Assembly (NCBI GenBank): GCA_963931925.1
Contig: OZ007583.1
Location: 11,652,133-11,716,132 of the forward strand
Direction: 5' to 3'
DNA length: 64,000 nt
Origin: Onchidella celtica
Lineage: Eukaryota > Mollusca > Gastropoda > Systellommatophora > Onchidiidae
Shown here: one piece after another, positions 36,381 to 47,092 of the stretch
Numbering within the stretch: position 1 is the stretch's first letter
Layout of the letters: each line of letters begins with the position of its first letter
Notes under the pieces: model-generated
Databases searched by the model: none
Seen by the model: only the letters and a program-made list of their open reading frames with translations
What the model was told of the DNA's origin: nothing
Translations under genes and position numbers: made by a program

Positions 36381-36589
36381 TCAAATTTTCGGGTATCGCC
36401 TTTGTCAAGAAAAAAAAAATGGAACAGAGAAAACAATCGAACAATAAAAGATTTCAACAGGAAATGTATAGAATCGAATCGAAAAAGGATATGAGTACGT
36501 AACTGCGAGTTCTTGCTTGGTTAGCAGCACAAAAGCATGTACGTCTGCCAATCTATGGAAGATTACACTAGTCCCCCCCCCCCCCCGCC

Positions 36590-36716
36590 CCAGCAAAAAA
36601 AGGACAAAAAACGCCGACCGGCCCTGCACTGTGGCGACGACCTGTTTGATCCAACTGTAACTGGGTTGCAATGACACTAAAGCAAATTTCCCAAATGGGA
36701 TCAAAGAGGTGCGGGA
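36590..36716 (+). repeat. SINE tail fragment, type 1
   Basis: Matches the 3' module of the SINE at 45732: CGCCGACCGG, TGTGGCGACGAC, AACTGTAACTGGGTTGCAAT and CAAATTTCCCAAATGGGAT. The head and body are absent. Confidence 0.75.
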
Positions 36717-37077
36717 ATAAAAATAATTTAAAAAAATTAAATTAACTCTCTCGTGTCTACAGATCGTATAGACTGCAATATCTGGGGCCAGCTATCAAGT
36801 ACATACACTTGGAAGGAGAGACAGAATATGGCATAAAGACCAAAAAAGTTGTATGCCACAAAGTCTTTCGTAAGAAATAATGCAGAGGCGATAATTAAAC
36901 ACAAAGGAAAAGGGAAGACACACCAAGCTTTCCGTACATTAGTCGTTGACCTTCATCAGGGGAAAAAATGTAACAGGATGGAAAATTGAACCAAGAAAAC
37001 ATTTGAACAAATAAAAAAGAAAAAAGAATTTTAGAGCAATACATTCAAGCTGCCATCTAGCAACGACAAAGTCAAAA

Positions 37078-37172
37078 TTGGGCAAAAAGAAAAGGTTGTA
37101 TGTTGCAAAGCCCCGCGTGAGAAATAAAACCCAAACAATACAAAGCAAACTAAAGAGAAGACAGAAAATACA
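37078..37172 (+). repeat. Dispersed 100-bp repeat, second copy
   Basis: Shares GGGCAAAAAGAAAAG, TTGTATGTTGCAAAGCCCC and the CAAAGCAAACTAAAGAGAAG block with the copies at 36285 and 61285. Confidence 0.65.
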
Positions 37173-37355
37173 CAAATTTTCGGCTTTCGCCTTTTTCAAG
37201 TGAAAAAAAAACGAACAGTAAAAGACTTCATAGCGAATTCAGACATGGAAAACAAACATAGAATCAAACGTTAACAAGTATACTCTCGAATGAAATATTT
37301 ATTTTTCAAAATGAGAAAAGCATGGCATACTGATGACGTCATAGAAATGCCATAC

Positions 37356-37699
37356 CTGAGAGTATAGATGTATAGAGAGGTTTCGCTATTGGTGGATTTG
37401 CACTGCGAGACACGGGAGGCTCCGCGAAACCATTGTTACTCAATGTTAGCATGGAGCCGAAAGTAGGTAGCTGCTGTAAAAACAATATCCGGTTGACCAT
37501 TTTCACGTGGCGTAAGAGCTTACAAACGGCTCTAAATAGTTTCAATCGGACCAAAAAATATGAACAGACCACAGTAAACAGGTATACACACTATCTTTGG
37601 TGAAGGCGGTCTATTTCAAATTTTCAATCTCTTGTTTACCGAAGCGATCTACTTTCGCAATTTGGCGGAAGTGAGATCTCTCTACACCTATACTCTCTG
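37356..37699 (-). mobile_element. MITE, CAGAGAGTATAG family, inverted copy
   Basis: Ends GAGAGTATAGATG and TATACTCTCTG, with interior homologous to 28603-28941 in the opposite orientation. The flanks GCCATAC and GCCACAC match at 6 of 7 bases. Confidence 0.75.
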
Positions 37700-37728
37700 G
37701 CCACACGCTGAGCTGTGAAGCGAACAAG

Positions 37729-38749
37729 ATGGAGTTTTTAAAGGAAAACATTCGTCGTTTCTGTAGTTTCATACGAGCGCTCTAAACTCTGGGAATCGCC
37801 CAAGGTAATTCATAAAAATTTGGGAACTGTTTGTGGAGCATCTGTATGTTTCTATGACACTTTTGTCGTTGGGTAAGAGAATTTAATAAAGGAAGAGAAA
37901 AAGTTTCTGGTGGCCACGTTCATGTAGCCCAAATTCTGCTGTGAACGAGCAAGCAGTCGATATTATCTGCTGCCTTTTTGAACAAATCCACATTCATCTA
38001 TATAGGAACTTGGCGAAATGTCTGAACTTTCGAGTGTGTCGATACTAAAATTATGCATAAAGAACTTCATACGAAAAAGGTATGCACCAGATATCCAACT
38101 TACTCATCATACAGTCGTAGAAAAGCAAAAACGAGAGACGGTGAGATATGCCACTGAATTACTCAATATATTTGAGCCCCACTGACCAAAGAGACTCACA
38201 GACATGGTAACGGGTGATGCATGAACCCTATGCGGATCGACCAAAAGAAAAAAAAAAAAAGGAGACAGGCCAGGGATTTCAAAGTAGGAAGAGACTTTTC
38301 ACCATTGTTTTTCAAATGATATACTGGTCCCCTGCTGGTTGATATTATGCCAAATGAATTACAATGACCTCTGGTTACTATCTGCAAAAAGTATTGCTCA
38401 TTTGAATATAGCTGTTGATGAGCAAGAACGTCATGCAACTTATTATTTCCTGATAATGCCCCCCCCCCCCCACACACACATAAAGCAAGGACTACAACTC
38501 TGTGCACTGAAGAAAATGGACTTTGCAGCCTGTGACTTTTGGTTATTTCCCACACTGAAAGATCAGCCGGCAGGAAGGCAATTTGAACGTATACAAGACC
38601 TCCCAATAGCTGTCAGTTCAGCGCTGCACACCATACCAGAGTCTGACCACCGTTGTGCCCTGCAGAAGTGGCTGGCAAGAGTGGATCGCAGCATACGAAG
38701 CAGAGGGGAACCTTTTCAGGGACTGAAAATTTCAGGTTCATACGATTAA
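37729..38749 (+). pseudogene. Decayed mariner-family transposase
   Basis: Pieces of a mariner transposase appear in order but in several frames. First is an N-terminal HTH region from the Met at 37729, with a block near 38050 (HKELHTKKVC). Next is the first catalytic Asp in DMVTGD near 38200, the second in PDNAP near 38455, and the third in ACDFW near 38530. The C-terminal mariner end (LPIAVSSALHTIPESD region to GEPFQG) stays open to 38749. Stops, a poly-A frameshift near 38250 and shortened spacing between the second and third Asp show that it is dead. The MITE at 37356-37699 abuts its 5' side. Terminal repeats not found. Confidence 0.8.
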
Positions 38750-40534
38750 AACATTTTGAATTATTACACAACTGGCAAGACTTTTTTAACCACCTTCGCT
38801 TTACAGGTTCCGTCCCTACTATTTGTAATTTGGTCTCTGCCGGTCTTGTTTGCTGCTGGATGGCACCGAACCCAGAATCACTCTTTACACTCTCCAAAGA
38901 TATTTTCACCAATTTGCTGAAAACAACAACAACAACAACAAAAACCACGACACAGAATGCAAAGGCTGAAAAGAAGTCCCTTCCTTGAAGACACGGATCT
39001 TTGCACCCCCGCATCGCGAGATATCTTCAGCGACAAAGAGTGTTTCACTTTTTAAAACAAACTTTTCCTGAAAAATAGCAATGAATAGAGAATGCTGTGG
39101 ACAAGACCTGCGTTTTCCTTCTTTTGGGTGGATTTGCGCCATATTGGATATTCTCAAATATTTACCATTTTCGGGTATTTTGGAACTATTTACCTTGATA
39201 CTTGAAATCGATGGTGTGACCTTGTATATTTGCACGACCTGAAACCCAGAAAGAGTAAATATTTGCATTACCCATGATAAGGGAGCTTAAATGATTTAGA
39301 AGTATGCAAATGTTGACAAAGCAGAGCAGAACGCAATGACATTAATTCCTACACCAGCAGCTACAAAGCAAGATTCGATGGGAACAAAGCATTTTCTTCA
39401 GTGAACATATTGCGGCCAGCAAAAAGAACACACAAGAAATAATGACAAAAGCTGACTGTGTCTGACCGGGCTTAGTATGATAGGGTCTTCATGGATTTAC
39501 TAACAAACTATAGGAAATTATGGTTTGCGCGTCTTGTCTGCCAGCAGCTGACGGTCCCGTTCCGGGCTAAGTGTGATACCTCCTTTACAAACCTACACTT
39601 TTCTCGGCACTTTCCGGGGACCAGTTTATGCACTGTGGTACTTTAATGTACGCCCCCCAAACTGCCGAAAGATGACGCCACTGAACTATTTTATAGATTG
39701 GTAATGCTTGGAGGAGAAGGGGGGGGGGTGGGAGGGAAATCCACAGTAGTCTCACAATATTTTGTTTTCCGTCTAATAACTTTTCAGCAAAGCCATCTCA
39801 AAGCATGGGCACATTGGGCACTTGCCCAAGGGCCCCATTGCATACGAATTTATATTGGTTTTTCGAAACGGGGAAGCAAATCCCACGCTTAGCCTAGCGG
39901 CCCATAATGATTTTAATACGACCCTGCCTCAGAACAATTTAGCTACGAATTGGCTCTTGTTCCATTACTTTTTCATCTCCGAAAATTTCATAAAAAAAAA
40001 AAAGAAAATGAGAATATAACTCTCGCGTTATCCAATTATAAAAGTAAATACAAGTATCGAACAAATCCATTGCTGGAAATGGGCACTCAACATGGCGGCC
40101 AGTATTGAGAGCACTCTCTCTCTCTCTCTCGATATCGACCAAGGCACAATCCCACTTTAAGGGATTCTTAAAAATCATTTACAACGATTGCCCAGGTAAC
40201 AGATTTTGGTGACGTGACGGCAAGGATTATAGTTGCGTTTTAACACACTTCAGGTGATATCTTTATTACAGGGTGCATGACAGCATTTTTTTGTTCGATA
40301 GTTCATCAAGGGTTTATTAAATGGCAAGTGCTGAGAGAGAAAAAGTGCACTTTTTTTTCAGCTAATCGTTATTTGGTAGGACATTTTCCATATTGTTGTA
40401 CACCCATATTTGTCTTGTCGAGAAAAAGAAGATCGAAACTTTGAAGAATTGTGTAAAATCATAGGACAACGTTACGTCACAAACACACGTATCGGAAAGT
40501 TTCAACCGATTGGAATAATGACATTTATCTATCT
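38750..40534. other. Intergenic, no gene recognised
   Basis: Unique-looking sequence with a short (CAA)n at 38925, a poly-G at 39720 and a CT run at 40114. A fragment at 39795-39920 (GCACATTGGGCACTTGCCCAAGGGCCCC) resembles 6555-6600. Confidence 0.4.
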
Positions 40535-41397
40535 ATTATAAAAAAAAAACTCGCTTTTTTTGTAAAAGCCGTAGCTTGGCTATCTGTGCACCAATCGAGC
40601 TCAAATTTTGCATACACATTTCTTTTGGTCTGAAGTTGATTCCTTGCTACACTCATTGCTGAACACTCTCCGTAATTATTTTTTTGAACTACGCAAATTT
40701 GCATTTGTTCCAAATAAATACCATCCGGGCGTGAGTTTTTATGTGGCATGACGTCACTGAATTTGCGGTCCACCGTGCGATCTCAACGTCCGGTTCCCCA
40801 AATTTGAAACCGTGCTTCCGAGTCCATCCATAACATTCGTGGTTCTTGCTGCACTTTTTTGTGCCAACGGTCAAGTAATGCTCCCTCCATTGCAGCTACC
40901 CCCAGACCTACTCACAACACTTTTCACTCCCCCCCCCCCCCCCGCGAATTTCGCGGGTTCAATACTTGTTATAAAAAAAAAAACTCGCTTTTTTTGTAAA
41001 AGCCGTAGCTCGGCTATCTGTGCACCAATCGAGCTCAAATTTTGCATACAAATTTCTTTTGGTCTGAAGTTGATTCCTTGCTACACTCATTGCTGAACAC
41101 TCTCCCTAATTATTTTTTTGAACTACGCAAATTTGCATTTGTTCCAAATAAATACCATCCGGGCGTGAGTTTTTATGTGGCATGACGTCACTGAATTTGC
41201 GGTCCACCGTGCGATCTCAACGTTCGGTTCCCCAAATTTGAAACCGTGCTTCCGAGTCCATCCATAACATTCGTGGTTCTTGCTGCACTTTGCTGTGCCA
41301 ACGGTCAAGTAATGCTCCCTCCATTGCAGCCACCCCCAGACCTACTCACAACACTTTTCACTCCCCCTCCCGCGAATTTCGCGGGTTCAATACTTGT
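40535..41397 (+). repeat. 434-bp direct tandem duplication, two copies
   Basis: Copy 1 (40535-40970) and copy 2 (40971-41397) are almost identical, differing mainly in homopolymer length. Each ends with the near-perfect palindrome CCCGCGAATTTCGCGGG and then TTCAATACTTGT, like the hairpin-plus-short-tail ends of Helitron-like repeats, though the terminal CTAGT is not intact. Confidence 0.85.
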
Positions 41398-42337
41398 ACA
41401 TAATGAAATTAGGAGTGAGAAAGCCATTTATAATGACAAAACTTCAAAATCCGGAAAATGGCATACAGGTATATGTGACAAATATCCCGAGATTTCTTTA
41501 GAAACGGAGATATTTTTTGGGGTGGGGGGGGGGGCTGGGGAGGAGGGGGGGTTACTTTGCCACGGTCTCTCTGCGCGTGTTCTTCGTCATTCGCGGATCT
41601 CAGGAAATAATATTTCTGTGTCCGGGGCGTTTCAGGGGACCAGCTTTGTAGGTCTATTCCATGAAATGTCAACCAGTATGAGAAAATATGGAATTTGAAA
41701 TATCAAATAAAAAATCTTTGGTTTAACGTCTAAAATGGTTTATTGACAAAAAAATGTCGCCTGAGGAAGAAAACAAACTGGATTTCATAATTATACGGCA
41801 TGTTTTCTAAGAACAATATTTCATACTTAGAAGCCAATAGATTCAAGTTGCTTTGCAGTTTCATTTCTAGTTACAAGTAACCAATGTGATCAAGTTTTTG
41901 TTCCTTTTTGTATTGCATTGACATTTTAACAGTGTGAAAATAACAAGAAAACTCTATTACTGACTAAGGTTTTGACTAGAATTAGTAGAAAGAATCCGAA
42001 AGACATCATTGGTACTGTGTAACACACGTCACACTTTACACCATAAAGTTTTTTCCTAGCAATAAATATTTGAGATAGATCAAAACCATTTACAAAACAA
42101 ACACAATCTATTACCGCAAAGTGTTCGACATTCACGCTTAAATCTAAAACTTAATCGTATTCATCAACAAGGCACTTGAACAACGTAACACACGTGACGT
42201 GTGTTACACCGTATGTGATATGTGTTACATGCAGAATTTGATCTTTAAATCTGCTTTGGTCACTAGAACTATCAGGAACTGGTGAAAAGATCTTGTTTAC
42301 AACATTTCTAATAGTGTAAAAAATCATCTTTTGCCGT
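41398..42337. other. Intergenic, with GTGTTAC hairpin
   Basis: Contains the perfect hairpin GTAACACACG-TGA-CGTGTGTTAC at 42185-42207, with further GTGTTAC/GTAACAC motifs near 42020 and 42231. No gene recognised. Confidence 0.5.
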
Positions 42338-42653
42338 AGGGTTCACTTCCACCAAATCGCGAAACTAGGTCGCTGCGGTAAACAAGAAATTGAAGAATTG
42401 AAAGAGACCTTACTCACCAAAGACAGTGTGCATATCAGTTTACTGTGGTTTGTTGATATTTTTGGGCTGACTGAAACTATTAGAGCCGTTTGTAAGATCT
42501 TACGCCCCTTGGAAATGCACAAACGGGTGTTGTTTACCGCAGCGAAGCGACCTAATTTCCGCTCCATGCTAACAGTGGTTTCGCAGAGCCTCCCGTGCCT
42601 CGCAGTGTAAATGGACCAATAGTGAAACCTCTCTATACATCTATACTCTCTGG
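42338..42653 (+). mobile_element. MITE, CAGAGAGTATAG family, 5'-truncated copy
   Basis: Homologous to 28603-28941 in the same orientation, but the left inverted repeat is missing. The right end TATACTCTCTG is intact at 42653. It lies just upstream of the sulfotransferase first exon. Confidence 0.75.
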
Positions 42654-42886
42654 TTTGCCCCAAAAGCCTAGCTTTCTGTGTGCTTAAGTAATGTCTCCCT
42701 CTGATGAAACAAAATGTTTTTCTTTATCTCAATAAACAATGCACTTGGGGACTTTCAAACTTTAAAAAGCGATTTTTCAGTTCCATGGATATGTAACCAT
42801 GGTCGATTTTTCTATCTGGGTCTTCATTTTGTATCAAAGCTGTAAAGATCATTTTCGGACACCCTATATGTTGCAGCTTCACAAAG

Positions 42887-43007
42887 ATGTTGGTTGCCCA
42901 GACGTTTAAACTGCGCCATCTACAGAGAATTCTGTGTGTAGGCATCCCCTTATCCGCGTTGATTTTGCTGGTCACTGTCATGATGAACCCAGGCATGATT
43001 GTGCCAG
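42887..43007 (+). CDS. Carbohydrate sulfotransferase, exon 1 (N-terminal signal anchor)
   Basis: Codes residues 1-40 plus the first base of codon 41. A short basic cytosolic tail (K8, R10, H11, R14) is followed by a hydrophobic segment (about 15-37, CVGIPLSALILLVTV), the layout of a type II Golgi membrane enzyme. The Met at 42887 is the first in this frame near the anchor. The donor CCAG/GTGAGT is strong. The exon ends in phase 1 and joins exon 2 exactly. Assignment to the gene rests on phase, spacing and the expected topology, since this segment is not conserved in the family. The 5' UTR limit and promoter are not identified. Confidence 0.7.
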
Positions 43008-43399
43008 GTGAGTGGACTGTGAATAATTCGTCTCCATCCTAGAAAAGTGTTGTATGTCAAAAATCGTAAATAATGAAAATTTGATATAGTGTAGATTTTT
43101 TTCTCCGCGGATCGAATGGGGCAGATTTCAGATCGAGTGGACTACAAGTTTTTATGATATTAAGTGTTGTCATATTAAATTATGCTTTGGCCAGAAAAAT
43201 TGTCCACAAAGAATAACGTAAGTCGACAGGCAGCAGTCAGCGCAGAACGACAGCTAGTTGCATGTCGACATTCCATTCTTTTCCCGGACGCTTATAAGCA
43301 TTCTATGAATAGCCTGAGTGTAGGCTATCGCTTCATACGACACCGTGACCTACTCTTTCACTATACAAAAGGTTATTCGGCCTGTTTCCTATCCCTTTT

Positions 43400-44165
43400 T
43401 TGTTTTCCTGCATCTGAATTTAACCCCCAAGCTGCGGAACCTAGCCCCCAAACTGCAAAACCCAACCTTCAAGCTGCAGAACCTAAGCCCCCATTTGCAG
43501 AACCTAATCCCTACGCTGCAGAATCTAATCCCTAAGCTACAGAACCTAATCCCCAAGCTGTAGAACCCAATTCCCAAGCAGCAGAACTCAATCCTCAAGC
43601 TGCAGACCCGAATCCCCAAGGTGAAGAGTCCGACCCCTTTCCCCAAATCGCAAAATCCAAAAGTAGAAAACGGAAACGAGGAAAAAGCCAAAAGGAGCGC
43701 ATGAAAGAGCTACACAAGAAGGAATGGAATGTACAAGTTCTAGAGGAAAATCTGTGCCACAACGGAACCTCGGATGTGGCTGCAATAATACGTGCAAAAG
43801 ACAATGCCATAAGAAAATGAACGAAGAACAAAGGCAGGCTTCATTACAATCATTCTGGAGCTTAGTAAGCAGTGAAAGAAGCTGGGATTTCATAATTGGT
43901 AAAGTGCGCGAAACAGAACCGAAATATAGGCGGACCGGTGCAAAAAGTCGAAAACAATATTCCCGCCAATACAATTTCCTGGCTGCTAATGAAGAGCGCA
44001 ATGGATGCAAAAGTCTATCTGGACACGCTGGATATTTCAAGTACACTGGCGAACACTGCTATGATAGAAAAGAATGAATTTGGAGTGGCAGTCCCTTCCC
44101 TCTTGTCCGGCTCAAAATGTCGAAACAGTTTCTTCAACTCAATTGTGGCTCAGAATCAACCAAAG
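43400..44165 (+). pseudogene. Frameshifted relic of an uncharacterised Cys-rich, transposon-associated protein family
   Basis: Begins with about ten degenerate 21-bp repeats coding a 7-residue unit (NPQAAEP type, 43418-43620, one in-frame stop near 43533). A strongly basic segment follows (SRKRKRGKSQKER), then, after a frame change near 43735, a Cys cluster (CGCNNTCKRQC) with an EEQRQ...FW region. Near 43985-44010 the frame returns and the text ends with LDISSTLANTA. From memory, this basic-plus-Cys arrangement occurs in a widespread invertebrate family of unknown function that behaves like a mobile element. It lies wholly in intron 1 of the sulfotransferase gene. The C-terminal half is absent. 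Confidence 0.45.
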
Positions 44166-44520
44166 TATTAAAAATAGAGGAAACGTCAAGACCTTTTAAC
44201 ATAATTATGCCCAAGTGCACTCTTAGGTTTTTCTATGCCTAATAATAATATGATATTTTGTAGACTTTAAGGCTCAACGGTTAGAAAGCCTTTCATGATT
44301 GTGCTGGAGACCTTACTTCCTTTATAATGCGATTTTACTCATCTGTTGATAAAGGTGGAGCACAGTATTTCAGTTGTTTATCTAGTGTCCAGAAACGACA
44401 CAGTTCAGCACACACTTAAGAATATAATTATGTTCAGAATGTGTCTTGAATGTGTAATGAATGGAAATGCTATCCTTTAGTGAGCCAGTCAAAATCATTG
44501 TATCTATTGTTACTTTTCAG

Positions 44521-44720
44521 TCAGCTTTGTTTCGATGTCTAGTAATACCAAATCGGGCCACGACAGAGACGCCTCTGAGTCTCCTGGTGGAAGTAACAAG
44601 AACAGGTACGCCCACAGATCCAGGGTGGCCATTGACGCCTGTTTCAAAAGCAGTTTAGGTGTGGTCCAGAAGGTGCTTACGGACAAAGCGGGGCGTCTGG
44701 CTAACTGTATTGTGCCAAAG
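44521..44720 (+). CDS. Carbohydrate sulfotransferase, exon 2
   Basis: Completes codon 41 and codes residues 42-107. The first part is a Ser/Lys/Arg-rich stem. The end reads LANCIVPK, the left half of the 5'-phosphosulfate-binding motif that continues as VGCTYW in exon 3. The acceptor TTACTTTTCAG and donor CCAAAG/GTAAAT are good. It enters in phase 1 and leaves in phase 0. It should sit in the Golgi lumen, where the enzyme transfers sulfate from PAPS to a glycan. Confidence 0.85.
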
Positions 44721-44834
44721 GTAAATTGGTATAAATTGAATCATTATTGGGGCCATCCATAGAGTACATAGGCCGGATGAGTGTAGGACTAAGGTCTTTG
44801 TTTTCACAGGAGGCCCTTAACCTTTGCTACTGTT

Positions 44835-45259
44835 TTTCTTGTATCTTTATTTTTCTTTTTGTTTTGTTGTTGTTGTTGTTGTTTGTGTATTTGTAATTGT
44901 ATTTTGCATACGCAATTGATCCATTTGGAGGCCCGGGGGAGGAGAGGGAAGGGGGGGGGGCAGGTGTTAAGTATTCATTTTCTTTTTGATTAATTTTGCT
45001 CTGTCAGCGGCGCTGTTGGGTCCGCTCCTCTCAACTTACAAGGTATCTTTAACGTGTGCAACGTGCACACGTGTCGTCCGAGTTTTTTTTTGGTCCTTAT
45101 CAGAGAAGACTAGGTGCTCGATCTTGCCTTCCATAGGATCAGGGACAGAAAATCCCCCCCCCCCCCCCAAATTCCAACATGCCTGCGCCGACTTGGAATC
45201 GAACCCGACACCTTTGGTATGACAGGCAAGCACCTTGCCTCTAGACCAACGTGTCCCCA
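44835..45259 (-). repeat. tRNA-derived SINE in sulfotransferase intron 2, minus strand
   Basis: Head at the right (box B-like GGTTCGATTCC, box A-like TGGTCTAGAGG in SINE sense), the CAACGTGCACACG block in the body, and a tail end GTATTTGTAATTGTATTTTG with (TTG)n on the plus strand. Confidence 0.8.
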
Positions 45260-45731
45260 ACTCAGTCTCCAGTCAGAGAACTACTGTCATAATAATCCAT
45301 TTGATAGTTATGTTGTTCCCACCTCTATTTCCCCAGTCTCTCACGTATGAATTACGAGACCGACTCCGCAAGACAATTCCATGTACTGTTTTAACATTGT
45401 CCCTACTAGTGGATAAATCAATTTATCGATGCTGCATGCTGGAGTCTTTTCTCTCTCGTTGCCAAGAATATCCCATTATCTTCTATCCCACCATCTTTTA
45501 ATGTCTTTTCAAAGTTTGTTTGCATGATTCTTCGGTATATTTTGAATTGACCTTTAGGCCTATAATAAACTTGAGCTTGGGAAAAACTCTGATTTACATC
45601 GGAAACGGATGCTCAGGTCGCAGTTATTTGAGATTAGTCGCTTTATGCTTCTCTCATAATTATCATTTATGTTTATTGCTAATACTGCTGCCGCTACTAT
45701 TACCACAGCACAACATAAAGCTGGGTCTTCA

Positions 45732-46228
45732 TGGGGACAAGGTGGTCTAGAGGCAAGGTGCTCGCCTCTCATGCCAAGGGTCCTGGGTTCAAAACCCGGC
45801 CGGTGCAGGCATGTTGGAAGTTTGGGATTTTTCTCGTATTTTCGTGCCCCTGATCCTATGTGTGTGTGAGGGGGGGGGGTAGGGGTAGGCCCGAGTACCT
45901 AGTCTTCTCGGATAAAGACGAAAAATTTCGGAGGGCCCGTGTGCATGTTGCGCACGTAAAAGATACCTTGGCAGTTGGAAATCTAGAAGAGCAGGCCGAA
46001 CAGGCCGCTGCCTGGGCAAAATTAAATAAAATTCATCCCTACCATTCCCTTCCCCTCCCTCCCTCATCTCTCCCCCCCCCCCCATCCCAAAAAATAAAAC
46101 GCCGACCGGCGCTGCATTGTGGCGACGACGTGCCTGCTCCAGTTGTAACTGGGCTGCAATGGCACACAGGCAAATTTCCCGAATGGGATTAAAGAGTTAT
46201 ACAAATACAAATACAAATACAAATACAA
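45732..46228 (+). repeat. tRNA-derived SINE, complete reference copy, tail type 1
   Basis: The tRNA-like head (45732 to about 45805) has box A-like TGGTCTAGAGG and box B-like GGTTCAAAACCC. The shared body (45806-46025) includes CCTAGTCTTCTCGGATAAAG, CTTGGCAGTTGGAA and GCAGGCCGAACAGGCCG. The 3' module (46098-46190) includes AGTTGTAACTGGGCTGCAAT and ends in (AAATAC)n. This is the most complete copy in the window and defines the others. Pol III transcription is implied by the boxes. Confidence 0.9.
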
Positions 46229-46370
46229 ATGTGTACGGAAACGGCAACGTAAAGGTAAAAAGCCCTTCAAGCCGTGAAACAGAAACATGGAAATGTTCTT
46301 TCTTTTTACTTCTTGGTGGATTTTTGATGTTCCCGTTGCCATTTCCTTTTCAGTACACTTGAAAACACCG
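46229..46370. mobile_element. Foldback MITE, TTTTCATGTGTAC family
   Basis: Left GTGTACGGAAACGG and right CCTTTTCAGTACACTTGAAAA are inverted relatives of the ends of 4190-4381. It begins exactly at the A-rich SINE tail. Confidence 0.5.
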
Positions 46371-47092
46371 TTTGAGAGTTACCCAGATCTACCAATGGGA
46401 CTTCGGGGGTATCCTCGGCAACGCTCGGAGTGCCATTTTGTTTATCTGAAGTTCGGATGTGTTTACATCGTGAACTGAATTCTCTCAGCGCAGTATTATA
46501 ATTGAGGCCTACGTTTGACAAGGTCGTTTTAAAATGAAATGTGGGCTAGCGTCCTTGGTTGCCGTGGAATGTCAGGCAAAACAAAATGGCGGAGAGAGGG
46601 CACTTTTTATGACTTCACACTTTTTGCACGTCCGTGTACCGCAGCAGTAAGCTCACCACCGGCTCCAGCACCATTACTACTACAATCGTATCATTATTAG
46701 CACTTTTGCTACGCGGTATCACCGCCACAATACCATTGTCACAACATTCATATCAACCATCACTTCGACTGCCACTCCTACGACTGCTACTACATAAAAT
46801 TATTATCACTATTTCTAAGACTGCTACATCAACTATACCAGTATTATTACTGCTCCTATTACCATCTCCACGACCGGAAATCGCCCCCCCCTCCCCCCAT
46901 GTACACTTTACAAATTCTGGGGTCAAAGCCAACTCCCCCTCAGAATGTAATTAATACAAGGATGGCCCCTTTTCATGCTGGGGACATCCCCTCTCCTTCC
47001 GAGTCTACGTACATTATGCAGTTCTTGTTAATTCCAACTCCATCCTTTGCACAACTGAGAAATTCCACGTTAAACATCTGCAGCTTTAGTAT
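46371..47092. other. Intron 2 sequence, no further gene recognised
   Basis: Contains imperfect ACC/ATT triplet-rich sequence near 46660-46880. No supported feature. Confidence 0.4.

Noticed and set aside
38339..38749. Independent 136-codon gene
   Set aside because: Its C-terminal half is the end of the mariner transposase and its N-terminal half is out of frame with it.
43182..43535. Complete 117-residue protein from the Met at 43182
   Set aside because: The first 75 residues have no protein-like pattern, and the repeat part continues past the stop in the same frame, so it is part of a broken gene.
45732..45805. Functional tRNA gene at SINE heads
   Set aside because: A and B boxes are present, but the same sequence recurs as the start of a dispersed SINE with a long body and tail.
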